This document shows positions 1 to 9,880 of a stretch of DNA of 64,000 bases, in pieces (the first letter of the stretch is position 1; each line of letters begins with the position of its first letter). Made by a program: the position numbers and the translations under genes. Origin of the DNA: Geosiphon pyriformis (Eukaryota; Glomeromycota; Glomeromycetes; Archaeosporales; Geosiphonaceae); the NCBI GenBank assembly GCA_016748015.1, contig JAAOMT010000303.1, forward strand, positions 500,257 to 564,256, given 5' to 3'. The notes under the pieces are model-generated. The model searched no databases. It saw only the letters and a list, made by a program, of their open reading frames with translations, and was not told the origin of the DNA.

Positions 1-1087
1 TTTGTATGGGTAATTATTCATACCTGCTACAACAATCAAAAGAACACTTTAAAGCACACAACAAAAATGATCTAGACTTTATTGAACTTAATCCTTTGTC
101 CTTCTGCTTGATTTGCTTTCCCATTGCAAAACAATCCAGCAGACAATTCCAAGACTTTTGGAACTGGTTCCTGAATGAGCATTCAGCTGAAACCTACACA
201 ACTTATACAACCTATTACTTTGACCAAGCTTATTTTGAAGACAACTTTGAAGAAAAAAACAACAGTATCAATCAGCTTTAATATTCTACTACTTTTAAAC
301 AACAGCCCTCTGATTTCGAATATCTGAATCATCAAATCCACATTTGGATTGCTACCCATTAATCAACAGAAACTCTTCTTGAAACAGAAGAAGAAAGCTA
401 TTAAACTGCTCCTGTTTTTGATCTCTTTTCAAGTGAATTAGAACACTCCACACAAACAGTTACACCTGAACCAATGGCTCAAGAATCTTTACAACAAAAC
501 ATTTTGATTGCTCTCCAAGATATACAGACTGCTTTAGGGCAAAAAAACAACACCTCATTATTATTATTCAGAGGTAATGTTTAAGATCCAATTAAATGGT
601 TGGATGATTTTGAAAGAGCTGTCACAGCAAACCAATATGATAATGAATACAAGTTTCAAATCATTGGTGGCTACCTCCAAGGCTCTCCTGCTACTTGGTT
701 CTTACAAGAAACCAATGCCAATGCTCAGCAAAAAATCATTAGATGGGCACTGGCAAATGCTGAAGAAGACAACATCTCTTTCACTACCCAGTTTGAAACT
801 AAATTTAGAACTTTTATCTTAATCTCAAAATGGCGTATAGAATTAGAAAGAAGAATTCAAGATCCTGGTAAGGTTGTGACAGAATATGCCAAAGCAATAA
901 GAAAACTCATTAAATGGGTAAACTCTGGAAGAAATTAGACAAAAGAGCAGAAAATACATTTCTTTACAAAAAAACTGAGAACTGATCTATCATATGCTCT
1001 TTGGCCCCTCCTGGCCTTGAAAGATAATCTCACAATGGACATGGCCATTGAACTTGCTTAGAGAATAGAAGACAATCAAAGGATGCA
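1..1087 (+). pseudogene. gag: A1 gag, 5' part (Ty3/gypsy family A)
   Basis: First half of a family A gag, starting at the ATG at 6 (MGNYSYLLQQ). Gag would form the particle that packages element RNA in the cytoplasm. Seen: the capsid-like block around 595-720 with the W-L-D-D-F-E-R-A motif and N-Q-Y-D-N-E-Y-K-F-Q, shared with the other A copies. The frame is broken by many stops. Examples are CAA to TAA near 402 and 583, TGG to TAG near 937, CAA to TAG near 1059, and TTA to TAA near 280. Coding similarity stops at 1087, where the LINE L1 is inserted; the same gag resumes at 40817. The 5' LTR of this copy lies before the window. This is the outermost and probably oldest layer of the nest. Confidence 0.85.
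1077..1087. repeat. Target-site duplication of LINE L1, left copy
   Basis: The 11-mer caaaggatgca abuts a C and a 13-T tract, which is the poly(A) tail of L1 on the minus strand. The identical 11-mer is at 40817-40827, where A1 gag continues. This is the signature of target-primed reverse transcription. Confidence 0.85.
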
Positions 1088-1455
1088 CTTTTTTTTTTTT
1101 TGTTAATGTGTAGTCATGCTGGTCTTTTATTAGTTTAGTTATACCTAAAAAGCATAACTTTTTTATAAAGCCAACTCACCCAATAATCTAAATTACAAGA
1201 TGTGGGTAATCACTAAGTGGTTATGCCTAACTACATGCTAGTATAACCAAAAAATCTATGGGGTATCACACTATTATACAAAGTACTTCTACCATAAAAA
1301 ACATTAATCAGTATACCATTACACTATATGGAAACATCACCTATTTTGACTATGGGTTTGCCATTATCTTTACCACTATTTCTTGAAGTGCTATGTATAC
1401 TAGAACCACCAGTTAGATTTCTTTTAACCCTATTATCAATACCCATTGTTTTTTC
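1088..1455 (-). other. L1 3' UTR and poly(A) tail
   Basis: Non-coding tail of L1, read on the minus strand, ending in a 13-A tract (T run at 1089-1101). The terminal ~150 bp (1101-1250) closely resembles 51721-51870 at the 3' end of L3, although the two elements have different ORF1 proteins. No gene is visible here. Confidence 0.75.
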
Positions 1456-2234
1456 TCATTTAGTTTGCAATTTGCAATGTTCTCCTCACAATCTATTCTT
1501 TGCCTAAGTAACTGTTCATTTACACACCTTAATTAATACATTATTGCTAGTCCTTAAGTTGATGTCAGAAAAAGCATTGATCCTTCTAAATTGCTTATTG
1601 ATCAGTCTTTTACATAGCAGATCTATGTTAGATATTGACATGATGTATTTATTAGTCAGTACAATCTTCTTATCAGTGTTTTGGGCTTTATGTTCCCCTC
1701 TTACAGCCTCTGAGAGGCACTGTTTCCACTTATCTTTTACATTGTCAATCAGTGTTTTGCTCTCTTGGGTATTTAGAGAGCATTCCCAAAAATGCTGGTT
1801 GGTTTCCACCTCCCTATGACATGTTTTGCAAAGATTATTCAAATATACATGAAGACATCTGTTGTATAGCACCTCTGCTATTGGCAGCATGTTGTAAAAT
1901 GATTTTATAATAAATGTGTGCATTGCTGAAGAACCAGCTAAGGTAAAGCCTGATGACATTTTACCATCTCAGTTCCAAATCTTGGTTGTGCATATCCAGT
2001 CTATATCTTGGTTTAAGGATTCTATTGTCTCTTGAACTTTGTTGTTGTCTATTCAGTCTAAAGCTGATTGAAAACTAGCCTGTTTGTTCAAAAAATGCCT
2101 AATGTTTAGATCCAATTCTACTCTTCCACAAACAGAAATGTATACAGTTTCCTTAGCATTATAGGCCCACCTCATTGTATAAAGAGTAGTAGATCCTTTG
2201 GCTAGTTTGTCAGCTTTCTCATTTTCTAATATAC
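1456..2234 (-). pseudogene. L1 ORF2 C-terminus: end of RNase H and Cys/His domain
   Basis: C-terminal end of the L1 polyprotein. At 2234 it opens with ILENEKADKLAKG, the end of an RNase H domain (H-x-G-I-x-E-N-x-x-A-D-x-L-A-K in the L2 copy, which keeps the preceding histidine). Further on, near 1775-1850, is a C-x2-C-H-x8-H-x3-C-type motif (CKTCHREVETNQHFWEC) usual at the end of such LINE proteins. Stops interrupt it near 1964 and 1515. The last ~20 codons (compare WAVTQARNRLWG in L2) lie beyond a stop. The first codons of the open frame around 2253 come from the A2 LTR read backwards, not from L1. Confidence 0.75.
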
Positions 2235-2899
2235 TGTTATGGTTGAAACTCATAGTTTTTATTAGTTATCACATGTATTAGCCATTGATTTCATATAATT
2301 AGCCATCCTATTTTTAAATAGTAATCATTGACCTGATCAATGACCTGACCATTGACCTGATCATTGACCACTTTTAATAGCTATATAAGCGATAAATTTC
2401 TTAGCTGTAGAAAAGCATGTAATAACAAGCATCTGAATAATCAAGAATAAATAAAATAACAACTTTCATCTCAATCCTTCTCTTATCGCTAATTTCCCTT
2501 TCCTTATCTTCAAATATCTGAACATTTTAAAGATAAAAGATTACTTGTTGGCCTTTTCTTAATGTATATTATTGTAGCATTTGAAGATTATTTGAATAAA
2601 CATAACTGAAAAGCACAAGTTAATACCTGATATTGAATTCTAAGAGCACCGACATGAGGCATAGAATTATACCAGTAGTGATCAATTGTTGACAGTATGG
2701 ACTATCCTTCTATCTTCAAATTTCCCAGTTACCTTTTGAAAAGTATAGCGACTAAGATATTTTATGAGACTGATCTCGCACATTGAATCCATACTTATTC
2801 AATTCGTTCTTTGGAGTTAAATTCTCTTTGATTATTTTCATCATCCTACAATCCTGTTCTCTTTTGCTATCCATTAGCTTGTTACTCTAACCCATAACA
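2235..2899 (+). repeat. A2 left LTR (family A, subtype II)
   Basis: 665-bp LTR from TGTTATGG to CCATAACA. Its first ~30 bp encode the last codons and stop of the element's third ORF. Promoter elements in order: four 12-bp units of the TGATCA/TGACC type (about 2325-2373), TATA box CTATATAAGC (2391-2400), and AATAAATAAAATAAC near 2446, a likely poly(A) signal. The segment after the TATA box (AAAGCATGTAATAACAAGC) matches A4 and A7, not the right LTR of A2. Confidence 0.9.
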
Positions 2900-2905
2900 T
2901 AAAAG

Positions 2906-2922
2906 TGGTGCTTCTTGTGAGG
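2906..2922 (+). other. A2 primer-binding site (degenerate)
   Basis: TGGTGCTTCTTGTGAGG, 6 nt after the LTR. It differs at two C-to-T positions from the family consensus TGGTGCTCCCTGTGAGG, whose complement ends in CCA like a tRNA 3' end. Confidence 0.7.
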
Positions 2923-2952
2923 TTGTCAAAATTCACTTATTTTTTCATTTGT

Positions 2953-4450
2953 ATAGGTGATTATTCATACTTGTCACAGCAATCAAAAGAACACTTTGCA
3001 GCACACAACCTAGAGTTTATTGAACTCAATTCTCTGCTCTCCTGCTTGATCTGTTTCTCTGTTGAAAAACAATCTAGTAGACAATTCCAAGACTTTTGGA
3101 ATTGGTTCTTGAATGAGCATTCAACTGAAACTTATACAGCTTATACCATCTATTACTTTGATCAAGCTTACTTTAAAGACAATTTTGAAGAAAGAAATAT
3201 CAGCATCAATCAGCTCTTATACTCCACAATCTTTAAACAACAGTCCCCTGATTTCGAATATCTGAATTACCAAATCCATATTTGGATTGCTGCTTCCCTT
3301 TGAAACAGAAGAAGAAAGTTACCAAACTGTCCCTATTTTTGATATTTTTTCAAGTAAATCAGAGCACTCCACACAAACAGTAATTCCTGAACCAATGGCC
3401 CAAGATCCAGTGCAAGCAAACATCCTGGCCGCCCTCCAAGGCATACAAACTGCTTTGGGACAAAAAAACAACACCCCACTACCATTATTCAGAGGCAATG
3501 CACAAGATCCAATTGAATGGTTGGATGACTTTAAAAGAGCTACTACAGCTAACCAATATGATAATGAGTACAAGTTTCAAATTGTTGGTGGCTATCTCCA
3601 AGACTCTTCTGCTATCTGGTTTTTACAGGAAACTAATGTTAATGCCCATTAAAGAATTATTAAATAAATGTCAGCAAATGCCAGAGAAAACAACACCTCT
3701 TTTACAACCCAGTTTGAAAACAAGTTCAGAACCCCAATCTTGATATTTAAGTAGCACATGGAATTAGAAAAAAAAATTCAAGGTCCTGGTGAAATTGTAA
3801 CTGAATATGCTAAAGCAATCAGAAAGTTAATCAAATGTGTAGACTCTGGAAAAAATTGGACAGAAGAGCAAAAAATTCATTCCTTCACAAAAGGATTGAG
3901 AACCAATTTATCTTATGCTCTTTGGCCTCTCTTGGCCCTGAAAGACAATCCTACAATGGACATGGCCATTGAACTTGCCCAATGAATTGAAGACAACCAA
4001 AGAATACATTTGGGATCTACACTTCTAGTTTTTGCTCCTGCTTCTGTCATGACTTCTGTCCCTCAAATGGCTGCTGTTTCTTTTGCTGCCCAAACTTAAG
4101 ATCCAAATGAACAATTAATTGATAGACTCACAACCAATCTTGTCCAGTTATTAGAACCTTTGGCACAAGCAGTTAGAGATAACCAACAACCACAAAGAAC
4201 CAAATATGAACCACGTTTTAATCAGCTCCAGCAATCTCCTTATCAAAAACAGCAAATTGTGGTCCCTCTTGTATGTTATAGATATGGATTAACTGGACAT
4301 TTCTCAAGAAATTGCAACAATTCTCCTTTACTTCCTCTAGTCCCCAAAAATAATGACAATCAAAACAATAGATCCAACTATACCAACATCAATTTCTTTG
4401 GAGAGAATCCTCTAGTTAAAGCCACAGTCTATCAGCTTTTAAACTGGTAG
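2953..4450 (+). pseudogene. gag: A2 gag
   Basis: Gag of A2. The usual start ATG-GGT-GAT is changed to ATA-GGT-GAT at 2953, so the start codon is lost. Pieces that remain open: 2905-3303, 3287-3652 (capsid-like block with EWLDDFKRA), 3758-3985 and 4160-4450. Breaks are a deletion near 3296 and stops near 3650, 3664, 3751, 3982 and 4098; examples are TGG to TAG and CAA to TGA/TAA. The zinc knuckle near 4278 reads C-Y-R-Y-G-L-T-G-H-F-S-R-N-C: the second Cys is Tyr, so metal binding is probably lost. The gag stop is TAG at 4448-4450, three nt after the frameshift heptamer. Confidence 0.85.
4438..4444 (+). promoter_or_regulatory. A2 -1 frameshift site TTTAAAC
   Basis: T-TTA-AAC in the gag frame, followed by TGG-TAG. 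Slipping back one base gives CTG-GTA and opens pol. The stem that follows in A3 is weakened here. Confidence 0.7.
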
Positions 4451-4651
4451 GTGCATCTCCAAAGGGTGAGAGTACAAGCCAACCAGAAAAAAACCTCTTT
4501 TTTACTTTTAAATTAACTAATAATAACCATGACATAGATAAATTAGCAATCAACACTTCTGAATCAACCAGAAAAAAGAAGAAAGCCAAGATTGATTTCG
4601 TTCTAGATCTTAACAAAGCCTCAACTTTCACTGCTGATAACAATGAGCCAC
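4445..4651 (+). pseudogene. pol: A2 pol, N-terminal piece before element B
   Basis: Pol begins in the -1 frame relative to gag (V-G-A/C-P/S-x-K-G-E-S-x-S-Q-P). It runs through an acidic linker and a Lys-rich stretch (TRKKKKAKxDFVLD) to N-N-E-P, where element B interrupts it at 4652. The continuation is at 22451. Open through this part. Confidence 0.75.
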
Positions 4652-5498
4652 TGTTACGAGTAATTTCTTGGAGTCTCAAATCAAATAACAAATCTGTAAC
4701 TTGGTGCTAAAAGTTATTTGCATTGATGTTAATAATCTGAAGGTTTTGTATTTGAAGATTTCGGTTTAAGTTCTTTGTATAATGTACAAAGATTCAATAG
4801 TTGTTTTATCCATAGCTTTCCAAAATCGCAATTTTGTTAATTCTTCTCTTGGCATGATGGCCAGCAATCCTCTAGTAAGTATTCTATATCTTCTGTACAT
4901 GTCCTACCCTCTTGCAGGAGTCTTTTACCAGGCAATCCTTGACATTAGTAATCTAGTGCTTTATTTAACCAATTAGTGTACAACAATAAAATAAAAAATA
5001 AAAATAAAGAAAAGAAATAAAAGAAAATAATAAATAAGCCAAGGCAGTTTTACAAGTTAGTATCCCATTAATAGCTGTGATCAAGAGCTATTGTTTCAGT
5101 GTATTTAAGTATCAATTACTATCAACATGAAGTGTTGATAGTGGAATTAGGTTTGAGATACCAAATAGTTATTTATTGTGTTTGGAAGGTTGTCTAGATG
5201 AAATCTAAACTGAAAGGTCTGTTTCTTTTAGCTTCTAATACTACTGCTATATATACATAATTAAGATTCCTCAATTTTTCCATTCTTTACAACAAAAATC
5301 CTGGAATTTCTGGAATTCTGCAATTTCTTTGAGGGGAATCCTGGAATTCTGGAATCCTGCGATTCCTCATGAGAATCCTGTAATTCCTGGAATCTTGCAA
5401 TTCTTGAGAGGAATCCTGAAATTCCACATTTACTATGTCTACTTTTGATTGGCTAATAACTATGCTAATATATATTCCCTATATTTCTATGAGTAATA
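4652..5498 (-). repeat. Element B 3' LTR
   Basis: 847 bp, equal in length and closely similar to 21600-22446. In sense the termini should be TGTTATTC...CATAACA; here the 5' end has decayed to TATTACTC and the 3' end to CGTAACA. Its U3 holds repeated AGGATTCC/GGAATTCC-type units (about 5295-5425), upstream of a TATA-like GTATATATAGCAG near 5248-5260. A CCAAT-type motif (TTAGCCAATCA) lies near 5445. The polypurine tract AAAAAGAGGGAATAA lies just inside the element at 5499-5513. Confidence 0.85.
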
Positions 5499-5509
5499 TT
5501 ATTCCCTCT

Positions 5510-6230
5510 TTTTAATATTGAGCTCCATCAAAATCCAATTCTGCTAATTCCTCTTCTTGAAGTATTTCCTGAATTTTATTTTCGAGAATTACTTGTGTTA
5601 TTTAAGTCTGTAATTCTTCAAATTGAGTGTTGGTGATCTTTTCTAATTGATTACTGGTAACCGTGTCTATTGCTTTGTTGAGTAAGATTTCTGGTCGATT
5701 CTGAAATACTGTGTATATTTGGTATATGGTTCAGGCCTGTGTAAATAAGTTGTTCTTTTCCACAAAATGTTCTAATTGTTATAGTATTCTGGTGTCGAAT
5801 AATTGCTTTGTTTTATCCATATATAAATTCTGGATATTCACGTGTTGTTCCAAGTAAAAATAACAATAGTTTCTTGGAAATTATTGTATCCATCAATTCC
5901 AAGTTTCTTTAGTCAACTCTTGGTATAGTAACTCTTTTGTCGATTCTTTTATTGCTAATTTTACTTTCACTATAATTTTGTCAATGGTATTTTCTGTTTT
6001 TTTCTGTGTTCTATGTGTCAATGTCTTTCTAATGTCTTGATATTGGATGGTTTGTTAATTAATTGTAATTTCCATCTCTTTGTATTGAATCAATTGAAAG
6101 AGTTGTTGTGCTAGTAAGTAGATGTTGTCTGTAATTTCCATTTTTCTGATATTTCTTGTCATGTCTACCATGTCTTTATATATTCTTTTGATGGATTAAT
6201 TAACATGTTGTTGTCAATGATAATGATTGG
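5510..6230 (-). pseudogene. Element B extra coding region after integrase
   Basis: About 230 codons of Lys/Gln/Ile-rich, probably helical sequence between the integrase end and the 3' LTR. I do not recognise it. Visible motifs in order: D-N-I-Y-L-L-A-Q-Q-L-F-Q-L-I near 6100, E-I-T-I-N-x-Q-T-I near 6050, K-K-T-E-N-T-I-D-K-I-I near 5980, a Tyr-rich patch near 5860, and an acidic end E-E-E-L-A-E-L-D-F-D-G-A near 5525. Stops (TAA, TGA) interrupt it, and one frame change lies near 6181. It sits where family A has its third ORF, and the E-I-T-I-N-x-Q-T / T-I-E-K-Q-T and acidic C-terminus patterns are alike. Common origin is a guess. Confidence 0.55.
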
Positions 6231-9113
6231 TTCCAGATCTTATGAAATTTTCTCTGGTTGGACTAGTATCTTCTGTACTTCTAATTGTGGAATATTACTG
6301 ATGGATAGTGATGTAATATTGTGGTATGATTTCAGTCAATCTTCATGTGCTGTTTTGGTTAAGATTTTGTTATCCAGTTTTAATTTGTAAGCTCTATTTT
6401 CTAGAATTTTTTCTATGTAAAATGGTCCATCTCATTTGGAATCAAATTTTTCATTTCATTGTTTTTCCACTTTAGTATGATGTAAGAGTACTTTGTCTCC
6501 AATCTTGAATTTAACTGGTTTGTCTGGTAGTTGATTATCATGTCTTTTTTTCTGTTTCTCTTGTGACTTTTGTATGTTATCAGCTGCTCTTCTTCATTTG
6601 TTTTCCAATGTTTCCATTAAGTCATATGTTTTTCTTAACAATGTCTCTTGAAAATTCTCTTCTGTTATTGGTTCAGTTAGATATGTGTTAACCTCTATCT
6701 CAACTGGTAATGTTGCTGTTCTATCATATATCAATTCAAATAGTGTTGCTTGTGTGGTGTCTTGCTTCATTGTTCAATAAGCAAATAATACTAATGGTAT
6801 GAACAAATCCCATTTATTCTGGTTTTCTTGGCTGAGTTTCACTATTGCTTCACACAAAGTTTTATTAAATCTTTCAACTAATCCATTGGTTTGTGGATGG
6901 TATGATGATGATAGTGGTCTCTTAATTCCAAATCTTTGGCTTAGTTCTGCTAATGTTCTATTCACAAAATAGGTTCCTTGGTCTAATAATAGTTTTTTTG
7001 GACATCCATGTCAACAAATTAGATCTTAATGGATGAATTTGGCAATGGATTTTGCATCTGCTTTTTAAATTGCTTTGGCTTCTGGCCATTTAGTAAGATA
7101 GTCTATGACTACTGCAATATATCTGTTGTTTTTGCTGGTAATTGTCAATGGTCCAATTAAGTCAATTCCAATGTGGTCGAATGGTTGTCCCACTTTGATT
7201 GGTCTTAATGGTTCATTGGATCTTGTTCCTCCTCTTTTTTAACACACATCACAATTTTGAATGTATTGGATGATATCTGGATATATTGATGGCCAATAAT
7301 ATCTTTTTCTGGTTCTTTTCATGGTAGCTTCTTTGTGAAAATGTCCTGTTGTTGGATCAGAGTGCATGTTGAATAACACTGGTTCTTTTTCTGGCTCTGT
7401 AATTACTCTGGTTGGTTTATCTGGATCTTTTCTATTCTTCCAATAAAGTATATTTTGGTAAGTAATAAAGTATTTTGATTGTTGTTTGATACTATTGCAT
7501 TCTGATTGAGATAATTTCTTCTTGAACTGTTGAGTCTTTATATAATGTTTGAGTTGTTAATATTTTTCTGGATTCATTTTTTGTTATATTTTTATTGAAT
7601 TGGTTTGGTTTTGTTATATTTTTGGGTTGAAATGTTCTAGATTTGTTTCATCTATAACAAACTGTCAGCATTTCTGTTGTCTTTTTCCTTTTTATAGTCT
7701 ATAGTATAAGTATATGGTGAGAGTGCCATTTTCTATTTTGATTGTCTGCCATCTCCAAATTCTTGTTTCTGGAGTAATGTTAGTTCTTTGTGATTTGTAT
7801 ACACCTCAAACTTCTGGCTCAAGTATTTTTTCCATTTCATAACTGCTCAATAGATTGCTAAATGTTCTAATTCTGATGTCTCATAGTTCTTTTCAGCTGG
7901 GGTTAAACCTCAGCTGGCATATGCTACTGGATGTTCTCTTCCATCTGGTTCTCTTTGAGATAGTACTGCTCCCAATGCTTGATCTGATGCATCAGTAGTA
8001 ATGATGAATGGTTTACTATGATCTGGATATATTAGTACTGGAGCTTAAATGAGCTTTCTTCTTAGGGTATCAAATACTTTTTGTTGAGTTTTGGTCCATT
8101 CATATTTCACATTCTTGGTTTAGAGATGATTGAGTGGCTGAACTATCTTTGAAAAGTTCTTAATAAAACATCAATAATAGCTAGCAAATCCCAAGAATGA
8201 TTGTAGTTCTATCACATTGGTTGGTACTGGAAAGTTCTTTACTATCTCTATTTTTTCTGAATCTGTTTTAATGCCATCTTTACTGACTATATGTCCCAAA
8301 AATTTCAGTTCTATCTTGTCGAAAAAACATTTGGTGGCATTCAACTTTAGTTTTGCTTATTGTAGTCTTTCAAACACTTGCTGGAGATAATGGAGATGAT
8401 CATTGAATGTTCTTGAGAACACATTGATATCATCTAAATATACTACTACTGATTTCCACAATAAGCCGGTGTAAACAATTTCTATTAATCATTGAAAAGT
8501 GGCTGGTATATTGGTTAAGTCGAATGGCATTACTTTGAATTCGAAATTCTCTTCCTTAGTGGTGAATGCTGTTTTTTCTTTGTTTGCTGGATTCATGGCT
8601 ACTTGCTAGTAACCACTGTCTAAGTCTAGTGTTGAAAACTATTTGTTTCCACCAAAAGCATCGAATAATTCTTGTATTCGTGGAATTGGATAACTGTCTC
8701 CACGAGTTACACCATTAAGTTTTCTGTAGTTCACACAAAAACAGATTTTCCTATTCTTTTTACAGATGAGTACTACTAGTGATGACCATGGACTCATTGA
8801 TGGCTGAATTAGCCTGTTGTCAAGCATTCGATTGATTTCTTGATGGATGATCTCATGGCTGGCTGGTGGCACTCTGTATCCTCTTTGTTTGATCAGCATC
8901 ACATCTCCAGTTTTGATCTGGTGTTGGATGATATCAGTTCTGCCAAATTTGTTTTTGCTGGTGAAAATATCATTGAAATTATTAAGCAACATCTTAAGCT
9001 GCATATATTGAAGTGGGTCTAAGTTTCCCATGTTCATTAGTTCCAATTGTTCTGGTTGAAGCAAATAACATTTGTTTTGTCCGTATATTGTTTGTGATGT
9101 AATATCCACATAT
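6231..9113 (-). pseudogene. pol: Element B pol: RT, RNase H, integrase
   Basis: Catalytic part of pol, which copies element RNA into DNA and inserts it. RT: residues around 8640-9109 hold the F-C-V-N-Y-R-K-L-N block and S-Y-P-I-P-R-I; the active-site YLDD is at 8429-8440. RNase [14 protein letters not shown] near 7995, then Y-A-S and an E near 7870. Integrase: H-x-x-x-x-G-H-F-H-K and C-D-V-C zinc finger at about 7240-7370, catalytic core with G-I-D-L-I-G-P-L near 7160, D-Q-G near 6985, H-P-Q-T-N-G-L-V-E-R-F near 6870, and a GPF motif near 6425. It ends L-K-S-Y-H near 6325. Many stops (CAA to TAA, TGG to TAG/TGA, CGA to TGA) make it inactive. Confidence 0.85.
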
Positions 9114-9440
9114 TCACAAAGCTGTGGAAAATCTGGAACAATGCTTGGTGGTTGATCTTCTAATTCAGTGCTCAGGTATCCAATGATAGTTCCTTCTGGT
9201 ATTGTGATAGCATCTCTTGTTGTATTGTAGATGGGAATTTTGATATGGTTGTGGCTCTTGGTGAGTATGTAGAGATTGATAAGTCCAATCTCTCCTGCTT
9301 CACAAAGAGTTGCTTCTGCTTTAGAAATCTGTGCTTAATCCTTCACTCTCCTCTTTATTGCTAACATATACTGGTCATATGGTGGAATGGAAATTGCTTG
9401 ACTGGTTGAAACAATTTCTTCTTGGCCAACAATTTCTTCC
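9114..9440 (-). pseudogene. Element B linker between dUTPase and RT
   Basis: Coding sequence in frame with neighbours, about 110 codons, with one stop near 9336. It resembles the short beta-rich aspartic-protease-like linkers that sit before RT in some gypsy elements: G-E-I-G-L-I-N-L, then I-K-I-P-I-Y-N and I-P-E-G-T-I-I-G-Y-L. The last motif recalls the end of a protease fold, but no D-S/T-G is present, so I do not call a protease. Confidence 0.5.
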
Positions 9441-9880
9441 TCTGCCATATTGACTGGTATATTTATTCTACCTGTGGATCCGAATCTTTGTATCCCTCTT
9501 GCTGTTATCTCTAATTCTTCTCTGTTTCCCACTGACACTAATTGAGCTACTTTAACCAGAGACAGGAATATTGCCTATGCTATCTTTTTGTTTGGCTCTA
9601 TAATATAGGTCTTTTCTGAGTCATTTTGTAGCATGATGATGATATTTCTTACATATCTCACATCAATTATTCCTCCTCTTATATTTATCCCTCTTTTCAC
9701 TAGACTACTTCTAGATGCTAATTAAACCATTGTTGTTGCTGGAATTTCTAGTGCTATTTTCAAATCAATGCAGGTGTATAAATGTGGTTCCAATTTGATG
9801 GCATCTTTTTCTGAATACCTCAAATCAAACCTGGCATTGGTATCATGTATGCATTCTGGCATAATACTTTTATTATTATC
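9441..9880 (-). pseudogene. dut: dUTPase domain in element B pol
   Basis: A trimeric-type dUTPase (dUTP to dUMP plus pyrophosphate), which would keep uracil out of element cDNA. The conserved motifs appear in order on the minus strand. Motif 1 is D-T-N-A-R-F-D-L (family D-A-G-x-D-L) near 9830. Motif 2 is A-S-R-S-S-L near 9710. Motif 3 is G-G-I-I-D-V-R-Y-V-R-N-I (family G-x-I-D-x-x-Y-x-G) near 9670. Motif 4 is K-K-I-A followed by a stop where Q is expected, near 9580. Motif 5 is R-G-I-Q-R-F-G-S-T-G near 9480. The domain spans about 145 residues, the usual size. Stops after T-M-V (9722) and in motif 4 break it. Gly-to-Arg changes in motifs 1, 3 and 5 fit G-to-A decay. It lies between the zinc cluster and RT. 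Confidence 0.85.

Noticed and set aside
1089-1101. T tract as a transcription terminator
   Set aside because: It is the poly(A) tail of a minus-strand LINE beside a target duplication.
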